A stretch of DNA of 41,190 nt, taken from positions 1-41,190 of the forward strand of contig SKPV01000147.1 of assembly GCA_007119345.1 (NCBI GenBank), given 5' to 3'. Position numbers and translations under genes: made by a program. The notes under the pieces were generated by a model. That model was not told the origin of the DNA. It did no database searches and was given only the letters and a program-made list of their open reading frames with translations. Below, piece after piece: positions 15,838 to 25,345 of the stretch. The stretch comes from Halovivax sp. (GTDB lineage: Archaea > Halobacteriota > Halobacteria > Halobacteriales > Natrialbaceae). Numbering within the stretch: the stretch's first letter is position 1; every line of letters begins with the position of its first letter.

Positions 15838-17769
15838 ATGAGCAAACAGCAATCAAACGAGGATACGACGTTCGGCCTCGATGGAGCCCTCACGGGCGTC
15901 GAAACGCGGCGGAAGGCGACCGCAATCTGCGACCACCACGGCGAGGATGGATCGAACGATCATCTCGCGTCCGTGTACGATAATCAAGACGATCAGTTCG
16001 CCGCCGTCGTGCCGTTCATCAAAGAGGGGCTGGAACAGGGCGAACAGTGCCTCTACGTCGCGGACGATAATACGGTCGAGGAAGTCCTCGGCGCGTTCCG
16101 TGAGGGTGGTATCGACGTCGAAACCGCCCGAGAATCCGGTGCGTTATCGATTCACACCAAAGCGGATACGTACCTCCGCACGAGCGAGTTCGAGCCGGAG
16201 CAGATGCTCGAATTCTGGGAGGAAACGCTCGCCGAGGCGCGTGATCGCGAGGGCTACGACGGCGTGCGAGCCGCCGCCGAAATGACGTGGGCGCTCGACG
16301 AAGATACTGGACTCGATCAGCTGATCCGGTACGAAGCACTGCTCAATACCATTTACGAGGGAGATGATTACGTCGTTCTCTGCCAATATAACCGTGACCG
16401 GTTTTCCACGGACGTCCTGTCGGACGTGATTCGAAGCCATCCGCTCGTCGTCTACGACGGGACGGTCTGCCAGAACTTCTACTATCACCCGCCGGACGAG
16501 TTCTTCGGCACCGACCATCCGCCACTCGACGTCGATCGGACGGTCGAGGGGCTCGTCAGGCATGCGGAAACCCGGCGTGAACTCACCGAACGTGATCGAT
16601 TCCAGAGCCGGCTCTACGAGATCACGTCAGACCCCGATCGTTCGTTCGATGAAAAACTGCAGGCCCTGTTCGAGCTCGGGTGTGAACGATTCGATCTCGA
16701 TCTGGGCGGGATGGCCCGAATCGATCCACAGGTGGACATCTTCGAAGTCGAATACGTCAGCGATACGCACGACCATCTCCAGCCCGGCACCAACGTGAGC
16801 CTCTCCGAGACGTATTGCCGGGTCGTGACCGATGATGCCACCCCGATCGGTATCACTGCACCCGCGGATGAAGGGTTCGAGGGAACGACCGCTTACGAGG
16901 AGTTTGGCGTCAAATCGTACCTGGGAACGCGGCTCCGAGTCGAAAACGGACTCGATCGTTCGTTCTTTTTCGTGGCACACAACTCCCGAGAGACGTCGTT
17001 CTCCGACGCTGAGCGGACGTTCCTGAAATCGATGGCGCAGTGGGTCCAGCAAGAACTCGAACGCCGCGAGTACGAGCACCGTCTCGAGGAGTCCAACGAG
17101 CGCCTCGAACAGTTCGCCTACGCCGCCTCACACGATCTGCAAGAGCCCCTGCGGATGGTTTCGAGTTACCTGCAGCTACTCGAACGCCGGTACGGCGATG
17201 ATCTGGACACGGATGCGGAGGAGTTCATCGAGTTCGCAGTCGATGGAGCGGTCCGGATGCGGGAGATGATCGACGGTCTCCTCGAATACTCGCGGATCGA
17301 AACCGACGGTGATCCGTTCGAACCCGTCGATCTGGAAGCCCTCACCGACGATGTGCTGACCGACTTACAGCTCCGCATCGAGGAGACCGATGCCGACGTG
17401 ACCGTCGAACCTCTTCCCCACGTCGAGGGTGACGGGAATCAACTTCGGATGCTATTTCAGAACCTGATCAACAATGCCATCGAGTACAGCGGTGACGAAC
17501 CGCCGAGAGTGAGCGTGTCCGCGGGCCGCGCTGGCAACATGTGGCGCATCTCCGTCCGTGACGACGGAATCGGCGTTCCGCGAGACGATCAGGAACGCAT
17601 TTTCGAGGTCTTCGAGCGTCTTCACGCTCGCGACGAACACGGCGGTACGGGCATTGGACTGGCCCTCTGTGAGCGGATCGTCGAGCGCCACGGTGGCACG
17701 ATTTGGGTCGACTCGGAGCCCGGAGAAGGATCGACGTTTTCGTTCACGCTCCCGCCCGTCGACACGTAA
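15838..17769 (+). CDS. Sensor histidine kinase: MEDS + GAF + HisKA + HATPase
   Basis: A 643-residue soluble kinase. Residues 40-225 form a MEDS domain (HLASVYDNQDDQFAAVVPFI... YRRQ-like helical end ...VVLCQYN), a sensory module first noted in methanogen and methylotroph regulators. Residues 255-405 look like GAF. HisKA follows with the phospho-acceptor H432 in ASHDLQEPLR, then an ATPase domain with the N box (LINNAIEYS, N542 and nearby N543), G1 DDGIGVP (575-581) and G2 GGTGIGLAL (602-610). No membrane segment, so it senses a cytoplasmic signal. No response regulator is adjacent. Codon choice is less GC-biased than in flanking genes. Start ATG 15838 is preferred over the longer frame from 15673, whose extra 55 residues look non-coding. 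Confidence 0.92.
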   Translation: MSKQQSNEDTTFGLDGALTGVETRRKATAICDHHGEDGSNDHLASVYDNQDDQFAAVVPFIKEGLEQGEQCLYVADDNTVEEVLGAFREGGIDVETARESGALSIHTKADTYLRTSEFEPEQMLEFWEETLAEARDREGYDGVRAAAEMTWALDEDTGLDQLIRYEALLNTIYEGDDYVVLCQYNRDRFSTDVLSDVIRSHPLVVYDGTVCQNFYYHPPDEFFGTDHPPLDVDRTVEGLVRHAETRRELTERDRFQSRLYEITSDPDRSFDEKLQALFELGCERFDLDLGGMARIDPQVDIFEVEYVSDTHDHLQPGTNVSLSETYCRVVTDDATPIGITAPADEGFEGTTAYEEFGVKSYLGTRLRVENGLDRSFFFVAHNSRETSFSDAERTFLKSMAQWVQQELERREYEHRLEESNERLEQFAYAASHDLQEPLRMVSSYLQLLERRYGDDLDTDAEEFIEFAVDGAVRMREMIDGLLEYSRIETDGDPFEPVDLEALTDDVLTDLQLRIEETDADVTVEPLPHVEGDGNQLRMLFQNLINNAIEYSGDEPPRVSVSAGRAGNMWRISVRDDGIGVPRDDQERIFEVFERLHARDEHGGTGIGLALCERIVERHGGTIWVDSEPGEGSTFSFTLPPVDT

Positions 17770-17950
17770 TCGGCCGTTTGGCAGCTCGCGATCCGTACTC
17801 GTCTCGCTGGGTGCCGCTTGCGCTGTGTATCGACACGACCGGGAGAACTATCCTCGTCGTTCGAGATGCAGATGATCGCGAACTGCGGGAGGCTGTGGAG
17901 GTCCTAGGCGAGGCTCGGCTCTTCGAGGTGGTCGGCCTCGTCGAGGCTGC

Positions 17951-19246
17951 TCACCGTTCGCGGGCCGTCTGCAATCGTGACGTCCGATCGGGATCCCACT
18001 CGCCCACTTCCACGACCAGTCCCGCTCGACGAAGCCCGTCGGCGGGCGGATCGCCGAGAGCTGCCGCCGGGGTGAGGATGCCGCCTTCGAGCGGCGAGTC
18101 GATCTCCTCGTTCACGAGACACATCGCGGCCTCGCCGAGCATCTTCGCGGTCGCGCCGTAACCCGGATCACAGTCGGCGCTGATTCGACTCGCGACGACG
18201 AACGGCCCGTCGGTAACGGTTCCGCGACCGAGCACGCGAATCGTAAAGTACCCGTTCTCGATCTCCGCGCTCGTCGGTCCCTCGCCCGGATCGGGAAACG
18301 CGAAGCGACGGAGGGCTTCCCGCATCGGGCCAACGGCCAGTACCCCAGTCGCCAACCAGAGGCCGGCCGAGACGGCGCTTGCACCCACCATACCGATGGG
18401 ACCCGATCCGACGGGGACGACCTCCCGACACTCGAACTCGCGACCCCACGGATAGTCGAGCAGGGCGTTACTCCGTCGAATCACCCGCTCGTTCACGACC
18501 GCCATCGGCGACGGCGCCGTCCACTCGCCCCGTAGCGGGTCTTTCCTCGGGAGGGACTGTGCGCCCGGATCGACGCCGTCGCGCTCGCCCGCCGGCGCCA
18601 GCGAATACGGGTTTCGAAGCGTCTGCCGGGCGACCGGATCGGTGGACGCGGCCCGGAACACTTCGACGACGCTCGACATCGTTCCGCCGCTTACCCCGCC
18701 GCGACCGTCCTCGAGGTAGATCCGAACCAGCTCACAGGGCGTCCCGAACTCCTCGATGGCGAACGACTGCACGAGCAACGTGGCGAGGTCGGCCGGGATC
18801 GAATCGAAACCGCAACTGTGGACGATACGAGCACCCGCATCGACCGCATCGTCGTGGTACCGGTCGATCATCTCCCGTATCCAGTTTACTTCCCCGGTGA
18901 GATCGCAGTAGTCCGTTCCGGCCGAGATACACGCCTCGACGAGCGGGGTCCCGTACCTGGTGTACGGACCGACGGTCGTACAGACGACGCGGGTATCCTC
19001 GGCGATAGCGCGCAGGCTCTCCGGATCCGTTGCATCGCCGATGACGATCGGGAGCTCCGCCCATCCGGAGCACCGTGCCACGAGCGCCGCTTCCAGTCCG
19101 CGAAGCCGCGTCTCGTCGCGACCGCCGAGGGCGAGCGAGAGGTCCTCGGACGTGTACTGTTCGGTGAGGTACTCGGCGACGAGACGGCCGGCGACGCCGG
19201 TTGCACCCCAGACGACGAGATCGTACGTCCGGTCAGTGTCCGACAC
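17951..19246 (-). CDS. Saccharopine-dehydrogenase-like trans-acting enoyl reductase family protein
   Basis: The 431-residue product begins with a Rossmann fold (YDLVVWGATGVAGRLVAEYL) and continues VVCTTVGPYTRYGTPLVEAC, GTDYCDLTGEVNWIREMID and HSCGFDSIPADL, the hallmark series of saccharopine-dehydrogenase-like oxidoreductases related to mycobacterial trans-acting enoyl reductases. These enzymes reduce double bonds in lipids; in an archaeon a lipid or isoprenoid substrate is possible. A GTG start at 19246 is the only one before the glycine loop. The carotenoid oxygenase gene starts 165 bases away on the other strand, so both may share a promoter region and possibly an isoprenoid theme (inference). 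Confidence 0.9.
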   Translation of the reverse strand: MSDTDRTYDLVVWGATGVAGRLVAEYLTEQYTSEDLSLALGGRDETRLRGLEAALVARCSGWAELPIVIGDATDPESLRAIAEDTRVVCTTVGPYTRYGTPLVEACISAGTDYCDLTGEVNWIREMIDRYHDDAVDAGARIVHSCGFDSIPADLATLLVQSFAIEEFGTPCELVRIYLEDGRGGVSGGTMSSVVEVFRAASTDPVARQTLRNPYSLAPAGERDGVDPGAQSLPRKDPLRGEWTAPSPMAVVNERVIRRSNALLDYPWGREFECREVVPVGSGPIGMVGASAVSAGLWLATGVLAVGPMREALRRFAFPDPGEGPTSAEIENGYFTIRVLGRGTVTDGPFVVASRISADCDPGYGATAKMLGEAAMCLVNEEIDSPLEGGILTPAAALGDPPADGLRRAGLVVEVGEWDPDRTSRLQTARER

Positions 19247-19410
19247 GAGTAGCCGTCGCTTCGTGGCCCATCGCCCTCAACCGTTCGGTGGTCTCCACAC
19301 TGGTCCACCCAAACCTGGAGCGGCCGGTCGGCTCCCAGTTCCGTGAATCCGTCTTCCCCGGTCGGTGCTGCTACCCGCGGATTGATCGTCCGTCCTCCCG
19401 ATGTGACGGT

Positions 19411-20829
19411 ATGTCGAACGCGACCGATCGCGCCTACGAACTCGGGTTTCGAACGGTCGACACCGAGTACGTCGACCGACAGTTGCCGGTCGAGGGTACC
19501 GTCCCGTCTTGGCTCTCCGGGGCATTGATCCGGAACGGACCGGGACGGTTCGAGTTCGGCGGCGAGCGTGCGACCCACTGGTTCGACGGCCTGGCGATGC
19601 TCCGCCGCTACGGGTTCGCGGACGGCACCGTTTCGTATACGAACCGGTTCTTGCGGACCGACGCGTACGCGGCCGCCGACTCCGGTCACGGCGCCACGGA
19701 GTTCGCAACCGGCGGCGATTCGTTCCGCCGGATCCTGCGGTGGCTCCGGTCGCTCGGGCCGCCCGAACCGACGGACAACGCGAACGTCCACGTCGTCAAA
19801 CTCGGCGAGCACTTCGTTGCGCTCACCGAGGCACCGCGGCGGATCGCGTTCGACCCGGTAACGCTCGAGACACGCGGCGAGTTTCGCTGGCGCGACGACG
19901 TTCCGGAGCATCTGGCGACGGCCCACCTCCAGGTCGATCTCGATCGCGAGGAAACGATCGGCTACAGTACGACGTTCGGACGCGCTCCGAAGTATCACTT
20001 CTACCGGATCCCGTCCGGGCGTGCCGGCCGAACCCACGTCGCTAGCGTCCCGGCCGCCGGCCCCGGATACGTCCACGACTGTTCGATCACCGACTCACGT
20101 ATCGTCATCGTGGAGACGCCGCTCCGGATCTCGATGGCAAAGGCACTGGCCCCGTGGAACGACGGATTCCTCGATCTCCTCGAGTACGACGACGGGGCCG
20201 CGAGCAGGTTTATCGTCGTCGATCGGGACGCCGAACGGCTCGTCGGGACGCTGGAAACGCCGCCGTTCTTCACGTTTCACCACGTCAACGCCTACGAGGA
20301 CGACGACGAGCTGGTGCTCGACATCGTCGCGTTCGACGACGACGAGATCGTCCGGGCGCTCACCTTCGACGCCCTCTCGGAGGGCGCCTTCGGCGCGGCA
20401 CCCGACGGTCAGTTCGTCAGATTCCGACTCCATCCCGACGAGGGACGCGTCCGACGCTTCGAGCGGTACGACGGCGGAATGGAACTCCCGACGGTTCCGA
20501 AACCGGTTCGGGGCCGACGGTATCGGTACGCGTACGCACAGGCGACCGACAGGACGGGCGCGAACGGACTGGTCAAACTCGACGTCGAACGGGGAACGGC
20601 GACGGAATGGTGGGAACGGGGCGTCTACGTCGAAGAGCCGCGGATGGTTCGGCGCCCGGGCGGGACCGCGGCGGACGACGGCGTCGTGATCGCGACGGCG
20701 CTGGACACCCGACGGGAGCGATCGTTGCTGCTCCTGTTCGACGCGGAAACGATGGTCGAGAGAGCGCGTGCACCCCTGCCACACGCCGTTCCGTTCGGCT
20801 TCCACGGCCGGTACTTTCCGGAGGTGTAA
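19411..20829 (+). CDS. Carotenoid oxygenase (RPE65/CCD family)
   Basis: This 472-residue enzyme has the seven-bladed-propeller family pattern with all four iron-binding His: H172 (TAHLQVD), H222 (YVHDCSI), H290 or 291 (FTFHHVNAYE) and H465 (FGFHGRYF, eight residues from the end). The family cleaves carotenoid or apocarotenoid double bonds with O2. The N-terminal LPVEGTVPSWLSGALIRNGPG and FDGLAMLRRYGF are diagnostic. In haloarchaea retinal for rhodopsins usually comes from Brp/Blh; this is the unrelated RPE65-type route, so either retinal or another apocarotenoid may be made. Start ATG 19411 matches family starts. Confidence 0.95.
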   Translation: MSNATDRAYELGFRTVDTEYVDRQLPVEGTVPSWLSGALIRNGPGRFEFGGERATHWFDGLAMLRRYGFADGTVSYTNRFLRTDAYAAADSGHGATEFATGGDSFRRILRWLRSLGPPEPTDNANVHVVKLGEHFVALTEAPRRIAFDPVTLETRGEFRWRDDVPEHLATAHLQVDLDREETIGYSTTFGRAPKYHFYRIPSGRAGRTHVASVPAAGPGYVHDCSITDSRIVIVETPLRISMAKALAPWNDGFLDLLEYDDGAASRFIVVDRDAERLVGTLETPPFFTFHHVNAYEDDDELVLDIVAFDDDEIVRALTFDALSEGAFGAAPDGQFVRFRLHPDEGRVRRFERYDGGMELPTVPKPVRGRRYRYAYAQATDRTGANGLVKLDVERGTATEWWERGVYVEEPRMVRRPGGTAADDGVVIATALDTRRERSLLLLFDAETMVERARAPLPHAVPFGFHGRYFPEV

Positions 20830-20960
20830 ATCAGGCCCGGTCGAACGAGGACACTCTCTTTCTCGATCGATTCGAATCGACGACGACGGGTTTTTGCCTC
20901 CCTTCTAACCCGCGCTCCGTCCAAGATGCACGCGCTAAGTCGGCCACGTCGTCTCCGACA

Positions 20961-21059
20961 ATGCTCAGGCAGTTCATTCAGCGTGTCCTGAACTCACAGC
21001 GCGAGTCTTGCACGGGTTTTCGACTCGATTTCTGCGGTGAGAGATCGCTCGATACTGTC
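20961..21059 (-). pseudogene. Remnant similar to the one at 15524-15682
   Basis: The minus strand reads DSIERSLTAEIESKTRARLA, then L, a TGA at 20994-20996, then VQDTLNELPEH. The TGA sits where the 15.5-kb remnant has Trp (ALWIQ), consistent with TGG mutated to TGA. No start and no continuation are seen, so this is a decayed fragment. Confidence 0.4.
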
Positions 21060-21116
21060 GCACGATATCCTGCATCCACCAACAGAGACAAGGGCCAGCG
21101 GCCGCGACGGATTCAC

Positions 21117-21365
21117 ATGGGCGACGCTGACGATCTACCGGGTTCTGACTCTGATATGCTCGTGGATCGTGGTGAAACGTACAACCACGCCGAACACGGC
21201 CAAGTTGAAGTCACGGGGATCTGGAAAGCCGTTGAGCAAGTTGATAGAGCCCGCCACACCAATGAGAAGGACGTGATCACCGTCCGGTATTCGGCTGAAA
21301 TCAACGGAGAGGCGGTCGACGAACTCACAGACACGTTGGACGAATTTCTTCAGTCGATTCAATAA
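21117..21365 (+). CDS. Small acidic protein (82 aa), unknown
   Basis: The 82-residue protein MGDADDLPGSDSDMLVDRGE... has a beta-rich middle (YNHAEHGQVEVTGIWKAVEQ, then VITVRYSAEINGEAVDEL) and an acidic C-terminal helix (LTDTLDEFLQSIQ). It is soluble, lacks Cys, and has the acidic composition expected here. Similar small proteins seem to occur across haloarchaea, but no function is known to me. The ATG at 21117 is the first in a frame otherwise carried over from non-coding DNA. It sits between stretches that look decayed. Confidence 0.65.
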   Translation: MGDADDLPGSDSDMLVDRGETYNHAEHGQVEVTGIWKAVEQVDRARHTNEKDVITVRYSAEINGEAVDELTDTLDEFLQSIQ

Positions 21366-21657
21366 TCGGGATATATTCTCTGACAGTTCTTCTCCGCAGG
21401 GTACCTCCGCTCGGTTTGCAGCTGCGCTGACCGGCTGATTCAGAGGCCTGAACTCGAACCAACGGTGTCACTGTGCGGCATCTCTGCTCTATATTCAGCA
21501 GGTGGCTTTTCGCGTCGTTCGGTTCGATCGATAGCTGCTTCGGTAACTGCCTGCGCTATCCTGGCCGCGAGTTTCACGTCTCGTGCTGAATTCCGAAATC
21601 GTGCTTCCCACTACTGAGAGGGACGATCGATACCTCTCGACCCGGGCGAGGGGTCCG

Positions 21658-22050
21658 TCAGAACACCGGCGTCGCCACGCCCGCCCCGAGGATCGCGCGC
21701 AAGACCATCCCGACCACCACGGAGTAGGTGACGTTGACGAGCGTCCCGGCGAGGTAAAAGAGGCTGTTGTTCTTCATGTCGTCGCTGCGGACGATGCTCT
21801 TGGCCGCGAAGACGATGGCGAGGGCGGCGTAGGCGCCCGCGAGGACGAACGTCAGCAGCAGGACGTTCTCGGTCTTGCCGACGATGGCGCCGATGTCGCG
21901 GTCGGTATCCTCGACGGAGGCGGCGTAGCCGTCGTCGGCCCACGAGAGCGCCGTCTTCACGACCCAGCCGCTGGTGGCGAGCAGGACGACGTAGCCGAGG
22001 ACGACGACGAAAGCGGCGAATAGCGAGGACGGAACGACGACCGGGATCAT
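21658..22050 (-). CDS. Membrane partner of SatD-like protein
   Basis: A 130-residue membrane protein begins MIPVVVPSSLFAAFVVVLGY and has about four helices (including TENVLLLTFVLAGAYAALAI and LAGTLVNVTYSVVVGMVLRA). Its ATG overlaps the stop of the SatD-like gene by ATGA, so the two are translated together. Bacterial SatD genes are commonly next to a membrane protein (DUF3307), but I cannot match this sequence to that family; it may be an archaeal analogue. Function unknown. Confidence 0.8.
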   Translation of the reverse strand: MIPVVVPSSLFAAFVVVLGYVVLLATSGWVVKTALSWADDGYAASVEDTDRDIGAIVGKTENVLLLTFVLAGAYAALAIVFAAKSIVRSDDMKNNSLFYLAGTLVNVTYSVVVGMVLRAILGAGVATPVF

Positions 22051-22706
22051 CCGTCGTCCACCTCGTCGTACGCCGCGAGCGTTCGACGCAGCCGCGCCTC
22101 GACGGTCTCGACGAGCGGCCAGGACGCCCCCTGCAGGACGTTCGAGACCGCCTGCTGGCTGACGGCGAGCTCTTCGGCGACGGCGCGCTGGGTGCCCGCG
22201 CGCTCGTAGCGGCCCACCACGTCGCGCTGGCGGTCGGTCCAGGACTCGCGCAGGTGGACGAGGAGGTTGATCTCGTCGGCGACAGCGGTGTCGAGCGGGT
22301 CGGCGCCGGTGTCCAGGCCGACGCGCAGGTCGTCCGCCTCGATCGACTCGAGCAGTTCGGTCGCGCGGTGGAACGCCTCGCCGTCCATGTGGGCGACGTC
22401 GCCGTTCCCGCCAACCTCGATTTCGCCGCTCGCGACGGCGAGGCGGATCCCGTGCGGGTAGAGGGCGTCGTGGAGCACCAGGACGACGTCGTAGAACGTC
22501 TCGAGCGAGGTCAGCACCGCGGCCATCTCGTCGATCCCTTTCAGCACCGACGGTCCGGCGGCGACGTCGTCCGCGTACTCGTCGGCGATTCGTCGGCGGG
22601 CGTCGGCGAACGTCTCTCGGAACGCCTCCCTGTCGTCGATCTCCCTGGAGCCGACTACGTCCCCGAGGACGACGTAGCGGGCTCCGTCGACGGCGTCGGC
22701 GGTCAT
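22047..22706 (-). CDS. SatD-like protein with C-terminal HTH
   Basis: The 219-residue product starts MTADAVDGARYVVLGDVVGS; GDVVGSR with later VLKGIDEMAAVL and GIRLAVASGEIEVGGNGDVA matches the SatD family core. Residues about 160-195 (TQRAVAEELAVSQQAVSNVL) are a helix-turn-helix of the sigma-70 region 4/XRE kind. SatD is known from the acid-tolerance (sat) locus of streptococci but has no proven mechanism. The pairing of SatD core, HTH and a membrane partner suggests a sensor-regulator. The frame opens nine codons earlier (MWLRGPDAR); a T-tract (complement of TGAAAAACG, 22734-22742) about 30 bases upstream favours ATG 22706. Confidence 0.8.
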   Translation of the reverse strand: MTADAVDGARYVVLGDVVGSREIDDREAFRETFADARRRIADEYADDVAAGPSVLKGIDEMAAVLTSLETFYDVVLVLHDALYPHGIRLAVASGEIEVGGNGDVAHMDGEAFHRATELLESIEADDLRVGLDTGADPLDTAVADEINLLVHLRESWTDRQRDVVGRYERAGTQRAVAEELAVSQQAVSNVLQGASWPLVETVEARLRRTLAAYDEVDDG

Positions 22707-22763
22707 TCGTGCGTCTGGGCCACGAAGCCACAACTGAAAAACGTTGTTATCCGTTCTACAATC

Positions 22764-22959
22764 GTGAGCGGCTGTTCGTGAGCGGCTGTTCGTGAGTGGC
22801 TATTCACGAGTGGCTGTTCGTGAGCGGCTGTTCGTGAGTGGCTATTCACGAGTGGCTGTTCGTGAGCGGCTATTCACGAGTGGCTGTTCGTGAGCGGCTA
22901 TTCACGAGTGGCTGTTCGTGAGCGGCTATTCACGAGTGGCTGTTCGTGAGTGGCTGTAC
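22764..22959. repeat. 14-bp tandem repeat, exactly 14 copies
   Basis: Fourteen contiguous 14-bp units run from 22764 to 22959. Three variants dominate: GTGAGCGGCTGTTC, GTGAGYGGCTATTC and ACGAGTGGCTGTTC. From 22792 the second and third variants usually alternate, so a higher-order 28-bp (and once 42-bp) period is overlaid. Wherever CTATTC is followed by ACGAG, the joint GTGAGTGGCTATTCAC is an imperfect palindrome (GTGA...TCAC). The last unit ends GTAC and then the pattern stops. Confidence 0.97.
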
Positions 22960-23104
22960 GCGTCGTCGCCGCTCACCGATAACAACCTGCTAGAGTTGTT
23001 TCTCAGCATACAACCCATATCTATTGTGGATCCGCGCATCGAGCGGTCGAGGGACGGGCCGCTCGCGGACCTCATTCGTTTTAGATTCTGTGAAAGATCA
23101 GCAG

Positions 23105-23118
23105 ATTATATCGGATAT
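23105..23118 (+). promoter_or_regulatory. Promoter/operator of ABC importer operon
   Basis: ATTATATC at 23105-23112 is the best TATA-like run before the ATPase gene and would start transcription near 23132. It overlaps ATATC-G-GATAT (23108-23118), a palindrome with one central base. ATCGGATATT also occurs in the upstream region of the matching binding-protein gene at 28198-28207, so it may be a shared operator. Confidence 0.45.
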
Positions 23119-23169
23119 TGTGTCTATTTGCGAGGATTCATGGCCTTGAAAGGCGATAATTGGGAATAA

Positions 23170-24372
<1,203 letters not shown>

Positions 24373-24379
24373 GTCAGCG

Positions 24380-25339
24380 ATGAGCCTGCGAGATCACATC
24401 GACGGCCTCGAAGCGGACCGCGATCTGGGACTCCCGACGGACTTCGACCGCGAGAAGGCGGTGGCGATCGCGATCTTCCTAGTGCCCGGGCTGACCCTGT
24501 TCGGAATCTTCTCGGTCGCCCCGATCGTCTACTCGGCGATCGGGAGCTTCTTCTCGTGGGAGACCTTCACGATGGAGAGTTTCGTCGGCTTGGACAACTG
24601 GGTTCGATCGCTCAGGGACCCACTCATCGTTCACTGGCCCAACATGCGGGAGTTGCGGTACCCGATGGGCGCGCTCACGCACAATCTCCTCTGGGTGGTC
24701 ATCCACGTCCCCGCGAGCACGCTGTTGGGCCTCGCGCTCGCGCTCTTGTTCGCCGACCTGAAGGGGCGTCGCTTCCTCCGCTCGATGGTGTTCGCGGGAT
24801 TCACCGTCCCGCCGATCGTGATCGGGCTCGTCCTCATGTTCGTCTACGACCCCCAGGCGGGGATCTTCAACGAGTTGCTCCGGGTGCTCGGGCAGGACCA
24901 GTGGGTTCGCAACTGGACGCAGTCGCCGCAGGTGGCGATCTACGCCCTCATCGTGGGCGGCATCTGGGTCCACACCGGGTTCAGCATGCTGCTGTACAGT
25001 TCGGCGCTGTCGGCCATCGATCCGTCACTGATCGAGTCGGCGAAGGTCGACGGCGCGAACGCGTGGCGACGGTTCTGGGACATCATCTGGCCCCTGGTCA
25101 AACCGGTGACCGCCGTCGTCGTCATCATGGGGATCATCTGGGTGATGCGGATGTTCGACATCGTCTACGCCGCCGGGGGCGCCGCCGGCGGGCCGAACCA
25201 CGCGTACTCGGTGCTGGGCATCGAGGTGTATCGAGCGGCCTTCCGGCCCGAGATCGACTACGGGATGGCGATGGTGGTGGCGCTCGTCCAGCTGTTCATC
25301 GTCGCGCCCCTCGCGCTGTACATCGCTCGAATGGACTGA
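24380..25339 (+). CDS. ABC importer permease, MalF/UgpA type
   Basis: A 319-residue inner-membrane permease with six predicted helices and the EAA loop IESAKVDGANAWRRFWDIIW PLVKP region near residue 220, which docks on the ATPase. The first helix (AIAIFLVPGLTLFGIFSVAP) follows a short charged N-terminus. It starts 7 bases after the ATPase stop and ends 6 bases before the next permease, forming one operon. Confidence 0.95.
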   Translation: MSLRDHIDGLEADRDLGLPTDFDREKAVAIAIFLVPGLTLFGIFSVAPIVYSAIGSFFSWETFTMESFVGLDNWVRSLRDPLIVHWPNMRELRYPMGALTHNLLWVVIHVPASTLLGLALALLFADLKGRRFLRSMVFAGFTVPPIVIGLVLMFVYDPQAGIFNELLRVLGQDQWVRNWTQSPQVAIYALIVGGIWVHTGFSMLLYSSALSAIDPSLIESAKVDGANAWRRFWDIIWPLVKPVTAVVVIMGIIWVMRMFDIVYAAGGAAGGPNHAYSVLGIEVYRAAFRPEIDYGMAMVVALVQLFIVAPLALYIARMD

Positions 25340-25345
25340 TCACAG

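Larger units (their letters stand above)
22707..23169. other. Divergent regulatory region with repeat array
   Basis: This 463-base gap between the SatD-like gene and the ABC-importer operon contains the SatD promoter near 22734-22742, the 14-bp repeat array (22764-22959), and an A+T-rich 200 bases with a palindrome at 23108-23118 before the ATPase gene. No gene is supported: the plus frame 22918-23169 is translated repeat and leader. Confidence 0.7.

Noticed and set aside
17770..17950. Possible gene fragment on the plus strand (TILVVRDADDRELREAVEVL)
   Set aside because: The stretch has acidic, helical texture, but it has no start of its own, is short, and continues into the antisense of the oxidoreductase gene.
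21366..21657. Mobile-element remnant downstream of the 82-residue gene
   Set aside because: The CTCTATATTCAGCAGG and GTGCTGAATTCC words could be parts of inverted ends, but they cannot be paired convincingly by eye and no transposase codons are seen.
22764..22959. CRISPR array
   Set aside because: Units are contiguous with no spacers and only 14 bp long; this is a simple tandem repeat.
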